From: Ulva prolifera
Taxonomy: Eukaryota > Chlorophyta > Ulvophyceae > Ulvales > Ulvaceae
Assembly (NCBI GenBank): GCA_023078555.1
Contig: CM041199.1
Span: 7,941,315 to 8,005,314, forward strand
DNA length: 64,000 nucleotides
Reading direction: 5' to 3'
Shown here in pieces: positions 1 through 11,621 of this stretch; the stretch's first letter is position 1, and each line of letters begins with the position of its first letter. The notes below the pieces were generated by a model, which saw nothing but the letters and a program-made list of their open reading frames with translations, did no database searches and was not told the origin of the DNA. Made by a program: the position numbers and the translations under genes.

Positions 1-112
1 GTCCCGGGCTTCGCATGCACCACTCTTATCACAACTTTGTTCACGCTGTGATCCACCTTGCAGGAGGAAATTCAATGTAATTGACATCGTTCTACCCGCC
101 ACACACTTTCAG

Positions 113-2471
113 GCTGACACGAGGGACAGGAACACTAGTGCTGGTGCTTTGACCCGTCGGGTCACGAAATCGCATGTGTACCTGTATGGGCGTGACAACA
201 TATGCAAGGTGCTGCACTTGAATAGGGTATCAAAAGCGGATGGCTTGAACGCACAAGGGTGTGCTCCGTTTCTGCCCTGACAGTGTGCAAGCGTTGTGTC
301 CGGTGGTGGGGTTGTTGCATCTGGCATCGAACATGATAGTCTGTTGAGGCGATTCGTTACGCAGGATGGAAGGATCTTTGGTGGACCGCCTCGGGGGCTG
401 GACCCTGAAGACCGCCCGGCTGCTGGCTTACACTATCAGTGCCAATCCAAAGGCCACTGTCCAATGCCATGGCTTTGCAGACCTGGATGCTTTCCATCCG
501 ACCCACGCCTACCTCATCCCCGAACTGATTGATGCTGTTTTTGGCGTGGTGTTGGTGAGGGTCATTGGCATCACATCGCATACTGAGGGTATGACTGTGA
601 GTGAGGCAATCAGTGCTTGCAAGGAACATCACTCTGCCAGCAAGGAGAAGGACTTACCTGCTTACGTCTTCTTCGAAGTTCTGCTCTTCCTCGCTCGGGC
701 ACTTCTTCAAGTGTGCACCTTCCACATGTGTCCTTCCACATGTGTACCACTTGCAGCGTGAACCACCGATGTTGTATGCGACGGTGTGGTGGTAGTAGCA
801 GCACATATGAATATACCAAATCTGTTCACGTGCCATAGCAGGTGCACAATCTGCTGCCGTTCAATCTTGCCCGTCCATGGTGCGCCTAACGACCGACCCC
901 AGCCTTGTGTCTGTAGTCTCTGCCGGTCATTCGTGGCACATGGCCGTCGCTGTGGATCTTCCACGAACACTCTTTGTTCCGCACCAATTCTGGCCATCCA
1001 CAACAACAACTCTACAACGACTTCGCATCCTTGCAAGTCAAGGTGTACAACGCAGCTACAAACTACTATGATGGGCAGAAAGTATGTGGCGTCAAACCAA
1101 GGGCCACCGAGCCTTGGTCACCAGCTCCTCATCTTGCGCAGGAGGCTGCACGGATCAACGCCAAGTGGGCATTTGCAGACAAATTTGGCGATGGCATTTC
1201 TGACCCGTGCCGCCAGAGAGCCTTGAAAGAGGTGAGTGTTGTTGTCACCGTTTACGGTTGTGTACAAAGGCCAGTTTGATCTAACTGCAGTTGGCTTATG
1301 CAGTCGGCCGAGGACACTGAGACAGCAGACGATGCCATAATACCGATTCAACAGTTGACATTACAACGGCTCATCAAGCAAGCACGGGCCTTATGTCAGA
1401 ACACGCAGGTGTGTCCCTATGTGTGATTAGTGGCCCAGCATGAAACTGTGTTGGCAGCAAACGCGATTTGGTGTAGGCCATTGCGCCAACACAAGGCCTA
1501 GAGGAGCCTCGTTTCATGCACATGGCCGCCCAAGTGGCTGAGTGGGTCACGGCCTTGGAGGAGTATGATGGGCCCAGGCATGTTGATGTCCCGTGCACCA
1601 TGGTACGACCTGCCACACTGCTAACCATGCATGCCGCAAACAACCAAATGTGTGGGAGAACTAGTATTGTGTGCAAGTTTGTATGCATCACAATCCAAAT
1701 GTTTTTGTCAACACCAATAGGGTGCACCAAATTACCAACATAGTGGCTGCAATTCGACTTCCGCGGAGCTTGTGTTGCCAATCTGGGGGCAACCCATCAG
1801 CTGGTAGTGTACACCTTTTCAAAAGTTATGTGCATAGGTTGGCGATCCACGCATGGCTACGAATGCCACTAATCGATTGAGACAGCAGCTGACTGGCCAT
1901 CGCTCGGAAGTAATGCGCGAGGTGGTTGACCTCAAAACGACACAGGAATGTAATCAGCAGAAAACCGAGGCTCGGCTGGACGAGATTGCACAGAAAGTGA
2001 ACGCACTCGGGGCATCGGCAGGCGCGCCTGTGCCTAATTTGCTTATTCAAAGTGGAGCGAGCCGCGGGAAAAGAGGATCTGCCGCCGAGACACCTGGCCC
2101 ACTTCCCGAGGCTCCACAGCGATCGAGTTGCACCGAATTGTGCCCCAAGCAAGCCTCGGCAGTGACATCTTTCGGCAATAGTTTCGCTGGGTTTTCGGTG
2201 CGATCTGTTTGACTCATGGTCATGTGCCTGCACTCGCCTCTATGACGCTTTGCATACATGACACTTGTTCTGGAGCATGACTGATGTTTCATTGTTGCAT
2301 TGCAGCCACAAGATGCAGTGCGGTTGGTGCTTCATGGCCTCGTGTTGGCCAGAGGTGGCCTACAGCTTCCTCCGCTTGGCCTCCAAACGGCCCAAGCTAA
2401 GGCATCCATTGACTCCGTGATGTACCAGCAGGCCGTCAATCACAGGTCCTACGGCACACTTGCACACCCAG
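113..2471 (+). CDS. Unrecognised multi-exon gene (partial, opens before or at window edge)
   Basis: A run of short open exons bounded by plausible splice sites on the plus strand. The best are 366 to about 711 (enters after CGCAG), about 1000-1230 (leaves at GTGAGTG), 1304-1408, 1477-1602, 1853-2197 and 2306-2471. The 1853 exon encodes a charged, heptad-like helical stretch (MATNATNRLRQQLTGHR and onward, about 45 residues) followed by a Gly/Ser/Pro-rich tail. The 366 exon contains LVDRLGGWTLKTARLLAY and a hydrophobic helix. No family was recognised. It lies upstream of, and co-oriented with, the transposase at 3242, so it could be an extra gene of that element, part of an older neighbouring element, or a host gene. 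Exon joins are inferred and the start is unknown. Confidence 0.33.
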
Positions 2472-3241
2472 GTGCGCTACATGTCGAGGTGGGCTAAACT
2501 GGGGTGAGCCAACTCGTAACTTCTCGAAAATTGCGGGTTTCGGTGATCTGAAGGCGTAGTTGTGCTGTAGAGTGGTGCTAGAGCTCACTGGTGTGGTTGG
2601 CATCCCTGTGACAGCCATGGACCGATTTTGCAGGCCAACAGGCTCCTATCCTGCTCACCCGGTGGGTGCTCCAAGGCCTTGGGTGCGCTGAATGTGGGTG
2701 AGTCAGTCTATTACAGACACTGGGACGGGGCCTGCAATGGTCCGAATCCTGTTGGAATGATGCGACACGAATGAAGGTGTCGTTGGAGTCATTATACATA
2801 AGTTGGAATGTGGTATCATGCTTCTTGGTGTGTTGGGTCACCACGCGTAGCTCACCCAGCAGGTGCGCCTTGGTTATGAGTGAGCAGTCTCGAGGTGTGC
2901 CTTGCGCGTACTTGGCCGATGGATGGCTCGTCGCCGTGAAGTCTCGAGTTTGTTGACAGAGTATACTTCGTTCTCTGACCAATCTGTATTTGGAAGACTC
3001 GCCATGATGGACGCACAGAATAAACACGAGCTGACGCACCCTTGAAATGTTGGCACTACCGCCACAACGCTGTCATAACTCCATCCGTTTACGCACGCTT
3101 GGTTTGGAGTGGCCGCCATCTTCTCAAAACAATGCAGTCGCGCTGGACGTGTCTTCCACAGTCCGTGTTGGCAAGATGATCGCCATTGTGCTTGCCGTTT
3201 CGCTAGTGTGGAGCTTGATCAATACATGTCCAACACTTGTT
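2472..3241. other. Spacer between first gene and family 1 transposase
   Basis: About 770 bases with only short overlapping open frames on both strands. The left terminus of the family 1 element and the transposase promoter should lie here, but no CACTA-type inverted repeat could be paired with one on the right side. CACTACCGCC occurs at 3054, but no reverse-complement partner was found after 11.6 kb. Confidence 0.4.
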
Positions 3242-6200
3242 ATGCAAAATAAGCGATTGGCACAAGATGATTTCGTAGAACTTGCAGACGGTAGGTGGTG
3301 GTGCGCGCCCTGTGGAATCCCTATCTCTGACCGCCACAATCTCGTCGCGCACCTGCTGGTGTGGTCTCACATCAAGCACGCCGACAAAGTGGCTCGCGGT
3401 AAACGTCGCTGCATTACACCACCATTGGTGACTGTATCTGACGATGATGATACAGAGGAGTGTGCTACCAAAAACCCGAAGTCCCCTTCTGCCGAGGGAA
3501 TTGTTGGGTCGTCAGAACGCAGGTCTACGCCTCCACAGAACGACTGCCTGCCGGAGAACGACCATGGCCAGAGTAGTGAAATGGAGAATTGTGGGCGACT
3601 TTTTGCCCCGCCAGAAAGTCTCTTGCCATCTCTTCCTTCCACTACCGGGGTGTCTGCTGCAGTAGCTGCTTCATTAACGCTAGAGCGTTACGTACAGCCT
3701 GATCAGTCGCCTGAACTCCTGTTCCATGACAGTTGTGAGGCAGGATGTGAAACACCGGTGTGGCCTTGGACATGGTGTTTGTTCTGATGCTATGCTGAGT
3801 ACATTGTGTTGCAGCTTGTCAAAGGGTCACGGCGTGCCATGCAGCCTCATGTTGCTCTCCTATATGCAGGATCTTGCTACCTGGCTACGCCTGGCAGTGG
3901 AGGAGTTGCGCTTGCGAGGCGGACAAGACCATGACGACCATACACTGCTGCAAGCTGCTCGGCAGCATGGTATGCATGCTGAAGGCAATGATGCAGAGGA
4001 AGTGGTCATTGCCGAGCTGCGGGACCGAATGATGCTTCAGAAATCCCAACAAGAGGCCACAGATACACCTTCGCCGCGCCAATTTTCAATTAGATGGTAC
4101 CAGGATAATAGAAATAAGACGATTGCTCCAGGTAGTACGGTCACGGTCTTGCAAGCGTGCTACTGTATGACGTGGCTGAAGATGAGGGGCAATATGACGT
4201 CATACTGCCTTGACATGATCTGCCGGATGCTGGCTTCCGGTGGGATGCTCCCCGTGACTAACAATCTAATGCCTAGGTATGATTTGTCCATTCCACCTTT
4301 GCCCCTGTCTTGGTTCGAAACAACCTATGATGTCCCTTGCCTATTTAACACCACACTTTGACCCCTCGTTTGGGCCCACGGCTTTGTTATGGCTTCAGTT
4401 GCAAATCTGTGTAGGTCAGAACACATTATACGGGGAGTGCTGTGTCTGCAAGGTACGGATGAGTACACATACGACATGTGTGACAATGGACAGTGTCCTC
4501 ATGTCTATGGCAAGCAACTACCGATGTCGGAGAGGCGCCTCAGAGCTGGCGAGAGATGTCCGACTTGCGGTAACCTAAGGTACCGGACACGGAACAAACA
4601 GGTGCACCCTGTTCGCAGGTGAGTCCAGAATCGGTGCTTGTGTCCTCCGCATGACATCCCTTGCAGTAGCTGGTGTAAATGCATGTCTATTGCATGTTGT
4701 GCTTTTAGCAGTTGATGGATGAGATCCTGGTGTATTGCGTGCAGTGCATATGTATTGAACCTGAAAGATGTGATAAACCACTTGTTTGGGGAGCCCATGT
4801 TCGCCAGATTTGCCGGGACACGTACCCATGCTATGCTTGATTCGCCTTTCTACCAGCGGATTGACAAGGCACATGGGAGGGCATTGTCGGCGCTCGACAG
4901 TCAAGAGCAGGCTGCATGTGCACAAGATGCCCATATCGCCACGGAAGATGCTGATACCCCAGCCTGCGCCGGTCCCTCTACTCAGCCCGCCATCAACGAG
5001 GAGACAGCCTCGGATGGAGATATCGTGGACCCCGACCCAACGGATGAGGTGGCGACAGGTGACGGCGAAACACTTACTCTCTTGTTTGCCTTGTTCATCG
5101 ACGGAGTGCAACTGCATGGCCATGGCCGCGCCACCACGACTGTAGTGGGGCTGAAGTGTATCGATCTACCAGGTTTTCTTTGCAATACCGATCTCGCTTG
5201 TTTCCCCTTGGCATACATTGGCGGAGTCAAGGAGCCAACATGTCTCACCCAGATCACACATATTATACTGAAGCAGTTCAAGGATCACGAGGTGTCCACC
5301 GACACTGATGCTGAAGGTGATGCTCTCGCCTATTTTAATCTGCATGTGGTGCACTGTATGTTGGGCGGCATGTTTCACCGGTGTGCATTGTCCGCAAGTG
5401 CTGCCTTCACAGGCAACATCCGAGTCAAGGGGACCCCGATCAGGGTCTGGGATAGCCATCGCAACAGCTGGCGATACGTGTACCCTGTCCTCGTGTTTGC
5501 CTTTGCTGACACACCCGCAAGACGCGGATGGGCTCTTACCACTGGCCACACCGGGAAGAGTGGCTGTGATAAGTGTGGCATTCGGGGATTCCGTTTACTA
5601 CCCAGTGGTATCGAATTGAATTGGACAGCTTTCATGGGGTATTCATCCCCATGTCCGGTCCTCCTCTTTGATGCTGAATCGAAGGTATGCTCGCCAGGGT
5701 TGTCATGGGTTGTTGTTATGCTGTTGTGGTTCAGTTACCTGTGCGTACCTATTCGGGGGCCCTGAGTAGACGATGTTGCTGACATCGCCATACACTATAG
5801 AAATGGACGGCCGAGATGATCCAATTTGGTGTGGACGGTGAGCCTGATCAAGCAGCTCTGGAGCGCGTGGTCATCACAGACGAGAAGCATCGCATCCGCA
5901 GCCAGGCTGCAGAGGAAGACAGTCAGACCGCGCTTGCTGCCCATCCCCTTCCTGTGGATGCTCGTGGTGGTGGGGCCTTGGGAGCGGATCCAAACTCCAG
6001 GGAACAGATCCTATTGAGCAGAGGTGTGTGTAGCCTCCACTGCACCTTACACGAATTCAACCAAGTCAATTGGTGTATCCGCTGCTCTGGTTAGTGGCCA
6101 TAATATTGGTTAGGATTATCTGCGTAAAGTTTGCCCTGCGTCAATGAGCAACGTTGACACCATCACTATACTGCTCCGCTTGCTGCACAGATTGTGCTGC

Positions 6201-8505
6201 CACGTGGCGTCGTCGCCACGATGTTGCCAACACTGCACACAAGCACCTCGGATCGAGAGGAATCAATCCCTTCCAAGGATCCGGCCTTCTTGGTTACGAG
6301 TGCGCAGCAACACCGCATGCAAACGTATTCGTATGCGTGTGTCCATGCCTGTCCTATTAGTATTCACCTAATAGTACCTCCGCCAAAAATCCGTGTGTGC
6401 AGCTTCCCCACAACATTCGTGGAACCTATGTCTCACACCATCCTATATGCCCTTCTGCGTAATTTCCTGGTGTTCATTTGCAACACCGGAAACCCCATAA
6501 AGGTTGATGGAGAGTATTTCTGCCTCTCTGCCGCTCTGCAGCTTCGGATGGACAGTTACATGAAGATGATACAGTATCCCAGCGCGTACAATCGGAGAAT
6601 CCAAGGCATACTTGGGTAAGGTCACCACAATGTACTGCATCATGCTCCGGTCGAATGTATTGTGCTTGCATGAACCCAGTTGGGTTCAGTAGGTCAGTGT
6701 GACATCTGATGCGACGTCTGCGTGATGAACTGCAGAGTCAAGATATCCCAGTGGTTATTTGAGGAATGCAACACCTTCCTGGAGATCACGGGAGCCATAA
6801 CTTTTTGGCACTTCCGCGAAGAGATACACGCTGGCATTTTGAAGATGTGGGCGCATTTGCGGACTTACGCTCTCTATTTTTTGCATTACCGGCCAGGTCA
6901 ACACACCAGTGAGCAAGTTCTTGCAGCTCAGCGTGAAATATTCCAGTTTGCCGAGTACTCAGAGAAGCATTTGGGAGGGAAGCTGCTCACTTGCTTGACT
7001 CACCGTTGTTTTGCTCACATCCCCCCCCATATACTTGCGACTCTTCCAGGGGCTTTCTTGCGAGAGGACTTCGGCGAGCGGCTTGTGCGGTGGACAAAGC
7101 GATACATCCAGGGCCATGCCACTGTGAGAGCACCTCAAGCGTCTGCGGCAGTGTGCCTGACCCAAATGGGACTGCGCATCTTGAAGAACCAGAATTTCAA
7201 TGTGGACGAGCCGTTGAACAGGGTCAGGCCACCACAGGCCCGTCGCCCCCAGGACTCAGGTGACGTCTACGGCTCTGCTTTGCATCAGATGATCAACGCC
7301 CACACCGGAGAAGACCGTGACGAGGTGAGTTCTCCCAATCCATGCATGCTCACATTTACGAGTATTTGTAGGCATCCATGTACGTGTATTACTGTCTGCA
7401 TGTGAATTGGGCTTTTGGTTGTGCGTGTGAGCTTCGGTACTTTGGGCAGTTGACTGTTTCACAGTGTTGTGCACACGGCAGGTGTACACGGTATCGTAGG
7501 AGTGGAAGTTGGGATTTCTTAGCCTAATGGACCAACACGGGTGTGTCGGTGGCAGTGATATACCTGGGCATTGCAATTGCGCATTCTATGGCAGCAGGTA
7601 CACCATAGACGATGCAGTCGCCGGACAAGAGGTATATCACTGCCACCGACACACCCGTGTTGGTCCATTAGGCTAAGAAATCCCAACTTCCACTCCTACG
7701 ATACCGTGTACACCTGCCGTGTGCACAACACTGTGATTGTGTAACTGTGATTGTGTATACATTTGTCACAGACCTCGATGAACACCCACTCATTATTGTC
7801 GGTATGATGTAGGTCACCAGGTTTGTGGAGGTTCTCGACGAGATGATGCCACAGCGGGCAAGTCAGTGTCACCAGGTGCAAGGACCTTTGGCCATTGCTG
7901 GGCGATTAACCAGGAAACACATTAAGGGCACCTTCAACAGAGGTACAGGTAAGATTGAGCATAAAGACAATGAGATGGCCACGGTGTGGTGTTCAGACTC
8001 TGCTACGATCCAATCTGGGGCCTGGATTGTGCGAACGCACGATGGCTGCCACGCCCATGGAAGGGAGCACACTGACCAGTACGTGTATGTCCCATTCCGG
8101 TATGCGAGAGGGCACAACCACTGCGTCATGCATATCAAACAAATTCTGTTGATACGTCGCAAGAAGATGGACTGGGTAAATGATGAAGCTAGAGTTGCGG
8201 TTGGCACTCTGTGGGAGCATCTTCCCGTTCGGAGGGGTGCAGGCCTGGAGACCGAGTACAACGATGATCCGTCAACGGGTGCCTGCTCTGTGCCACGGGC
8301 AATGCACCTGAGTCCGAAGCAGAAGGGGAAGGGGCGGTCCTACTGCATTTTTTTGAGGCAGATCCACTGCCCATGCGTGTTCATACCCGACAAGATTTTC
8401 GGTGATACATTCATGACCTTGAGCAAGATGGGGTATCACGGCAGAAGGGATCTGCAGGTCACCGGGGTGATGGAAGTGTATGATGTGCTTGAGGAGACTT
8501 CTTGA
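3242..8505 (+). CDS. CACTA (En/Spm) TNP2-type transposase, family 1
   Basis: Transposase expected to cut and paste a CACTA element in the nucleus. Nine exons are inferred: 3242-3757, 3870-4276, 4415-4618, 4745-5684, 5801-6023, 6191 to about 6338, 6403-6615, 6736-7324 and 7813-8505. Most intron phases match exactly; the exon 6 donor is uncertain. Product is about 1,300 residues. Exon 1 has a C2H2-like finger (Cys21, Cys24, His37, His43/46; WWCAPCG). Exon 3 has a Cys-rich ribbon (CPHVYG, CPTCGN). Exon 4 is the TNP2 core (FIDGVQLHGHG, FADTPARRGWAL, GHTGKSGCDKCGIRG). Exon 7 (FVEPMSHTILYALL) matches the TNP2 DxMH region. Exon 8 is the conserved helical C-terminal part, and exon 9 contains WIVRTHDG and YVYVPFRYA. 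The start was chosen just before the finger by analogy with family 2. The intron between exons 8 and 9 holds a perfect foldback. It appears intact by eye. Confidence 0.8.
7460..7735. repeat. Perfect 106-bp foldback in transposase intron
   Basis: Left arm 7460-7565 and right arm 7630-7735 are exact reverse complements over all 106 positions, separated by a 64-base loop. The structure lies in the intron between transposase exons 8 (ends 7324) and 9 (starts 7813), so nascent transcripts would contain a long perfect RNA hairpin. Confidence 0.95.
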
Positions 8506-8977
8506 GTGTGCTTAAATGTTTAGGCCCGTGTACCAATGGTCTTCCATCACGTCATTGCCACTATGTCTGCCTGATCTCTGAGCTGCTTGATGTGTCACCT
8601 GTGTCTCCTGCACTGAGTGCTTCAGATGTGCATTGCTATTATGTGTGGCTGCGAGTGTTGTCAAAGGTCCAAACTGAAGCCCATGGCCGGACTGTGTACA
8701 GTTGCTCGGTTCGTCGTGTACAATGCGGCATTCAATTTGAATAAGGCAGCTGTTGTCACTGATGCTAGGGAGAAATCCGGACAACTTAATTTGCCCATAC
8801 TGCTTGTATCCTGCTGGCCACGACGTCGCTGCGTGGCCACAAGTGTGTTCGCCGCTGCGTAGCAATTTCAAAATCCTGTCCACTGCACGGGGACTGTACG
8901 AAAGTTCAAAATTCTTTACAGACCCGGAACGACCACAGTGGCGGAGACCGTTCTATATGTAGTGCGCACAGTGTATA
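8506..8977. other. Intergenic spacer between transposase and ORF2 (family 1)
   Basis: About 470 bases with no supported exon. It should hold the transposase 3' end and the ORF2 promoter. In the inverted copy at 20-21 kb the equivalent gap is about 390 bases, so the two-gene spacing is conserved within the family. Confidence 0.5.
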
Positions 8978-11621
8978 ATGGCAGAGCAACCTGAGCCCAT
9001 CCTAGTGCGTTCACTTGAATGCCTGACGGTTATGGTCGGAGACCAGCAGATCAGTCTCACTTTAGCAAAGAGCGCTGGCGACACTGTCGATGAATATTTG
9101 ACCGACCTTTTCGCCGACTTCAAGCGCAAAGTGGAGGAGATCACCGACAGGGAGTTTCACGCGGCCTTGGGGTATACATCTCTAAAGAATGACACTCTGA
9201 AGAAGATCTTCTGGGCGCTATATGGTGTACCATACGAAAAGGAGGCCATATGGAAAGGTGAGTGGATCGACAGGACTGGTGCTTTCGCACTCGACGACCC
9301 GACGTCTACCAGCACTGCGAAGCAGGCTGCGAAAGCCGGCACTTCACGTAGCAGCAGAACCACACGAACTCCGACTGAGGTATGATAGCTGACAACTAAG
9401 TGCCCCGTGGTTAGCCGCGCCCAACTGGTTGTTACTATCTGACCACAACGTCATAACTCTCCGACCACGACTTTACAACATTGCTGATATGTCGCCTACA
9501 GGCAGAATTTGATCTAAAGTGCGCCATGGAGATGTTCGCGCCGTACAATACACCGGAAATGGTCGTGCACATGCTCATGTACCTGCCCGTCGAAGTTTGC
9601 TTGGACAGACCTTCCCTAATGCTTGGGTCCGTGATGTCCACCCGAGTGAGGCGGTTATTGCAATCCATTGATGCATGGAGACGGGATCCATTCTTGGAGG
9701 TGCGATACTATAGTATTGTGCATGAGCAGCAACGGAAAAGCCCTTGGATGACAGTGTATAGATTAGAATTTGCCACACAAGGATCAATCCCGTCTCTGCC
9801 ATACCTGCACCATTGCATCTCCAATGTGTATCTGTAGGACATCACTGGTATTGACCAGTTACGACACGGCACCGCAATCAAAAATGCAAGAGCTGAAGTA
9901 ATCCAATTGACAAACACATACGTCAAGGCCCGATGCAAGAAGGAGCTCAAGCCTGCTGTGGCCACCGAAGTCCAGGCAGCATTGAACAAGGTAGGTAAGT
10001 CCATGGACTCCGACAACGGCAGGAAAATACGCCCAACGCTGTACATGATGTTCCTGTCATGGGCACAGCACAAAGACACCGCCAATCAGTTGGCTGTGCT
10101 GCTTGCCAAGGAGCCATGGTCATGCACGGCTACAGAGATTGATGCCGTCGTGTCCAAGCTAGGTGCCATTTTCAAAACCCTCGGGAAGCAAGCAGCCAAA
10201 CCAGCTAAGAAGTTTCGCGAGAAAGTGAAAATAGAATTGTTCAAGCTGACTGAGTCCGAGGAGTTGAAAAAGGTTTTTTCACGCACTCAGTCGTCGTGTA
10301 TTATTTCATCATGCTGTGATGTACCCTTGTTCATCGCGGCATATGTTGTAGGGCCTGCGAGCTTTGTTGATCGAGTGGACAACAGAATTGAAGACTTGCG
10401 AGACATTAGGCGCAATCCAAATGAAGGAGGCCGCCATCATCGAGTCCGAGGACATGGACATCATTCATGAAGAGGCGTGGCGCGTGGAGTGGGGTCCATC
10501 TGGCCATCCCACTCCGGACAGTCCATATGGCCCCGCTGCAGAAGGCCGTTACGTGCTCGATCCAGAGAAACAGAAAGACCGTGCACTCAGGACCGAACCC
10601 AAGACCATGACCATGTCTGCCATGCTTGCTCCGTGTGGTGGGAACACATTTGCAGGTCTGCAGCTCTTCCGCAATACTCATCCATTCGCAGTGTGGAGAG
10701 TCATGGTACCAGACTTCCTCGAGCAGGGCAATGAAGATGCAGTGAAAATCAGTGCACCAAAGAGCGGATACCATTGCGTCATTGGAGTCCACATGCTTTC
10801 GAGCGTGCGGAAGTATGTGGTGCGTCTCATCAACACCTCCATGCTGTTGTAGCTGTAATGTTTACTAGTAGCTGGCCTGTGCGCATTGCCTCGTGGCTCA
10901 TGTTGCTAGATGATCTTTACGCCTTTGCCGCGACAGAGTACGGAGGGCCGGTTGGATGCAGGAGGCAACATTTGCTGCTGCATCAATGAGGCCTCCCACA
11001 GAGCTGACGGAGTACTGCACAGTTTTGAAAGAGACGGTCCCGTTGCCGCCAGGGGCTACAGTTACAGCAGAAATTGACAGTGCGGATTGGGAGGACAATG
11101 ACAACGACGGAACAGGATCGGGAGAGGAAGTTGCGGTGCCCGATGAGCCAACACAAACTGCAGGGCCCAGCACAAGAGCTGCCCGCCGACAACGCCGAGC
11201 GATTGCAATTGAACCACCTGTTGTAGCAGAAGGCAGCTCAGAAGAGGAACCACAAGTTGAAGAAGACGCAACCGAAGATGATGAATTTCACTTTCACTCG
11301 GCAAAGGCATCTGTTGTGCAAGCCCAGGTCGAGACTGGGCCGGAGCAGACACCACTCAATGACTTGAGCAACGTCCAGGTGCTGATGAGCTATACTATCT
11401 TTTGATTGAGGCATCAATTTGCTGTGCGACCTTCATCAGGCTAGCTGCATGGATCCACACCAATCTTTCACAGTCGGCTGCTGCAGGCCCAGCGAGATGC
11501 TGAAGCAATTGCAACACAACACACCGAAGCAATGGCTGTTCAAGGGAAAAGACGGCGTCCTCAAAAAGCTCAACGTGCAAGTCGAGCCAAGAGTACTCGT
11601 CTTGTCAAGCGAACACCGTAA
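8978..11621 (+). CDS. CACTA partner protein ORF2, family 1 (function unknown)
   Basis: Second gene of the element, co-oriented with the transposase. Inferred exons: 8978-9379, 9502-9699, 9838-10272, 10352-10655 (end uncertain), 10962-11378 and 11487-11621. Phases are zero at nearly every junction. Product is about 630 residues. Exon 1 starts MAEQPEPILVRSLECL and forms a compact mixed alpha/beta-looking region. Exon 3 is helical (RKIRPTLYMMFLSWAQ), and exon 4 contains LLIEWTTELKT. Exon 5 is acidic and disordered-looking. The last exon is a basic tail (GKRRRPQKAQRASRAK) that looks like a nuclear-localisation or DNA-binding segment. The same exon order and similar sequences occur in family 2 (53491-57286, minus). 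A TnpA-like accessory DNA-binding role is conceivable by analogy with En/Spm, but no homology to TnpA was recognised. Confidence 0.68.

Noticed and set aside
366-711. LVDRLGGWTLKTARLLAY as the C-terminal motif of a tyrosine recombinase (Crypton-like)
   Set aside because: No upstream HxxR box or catalytic Arg region is visible and the tyrosine is not positioned convincingly; similarity is too short to claim.
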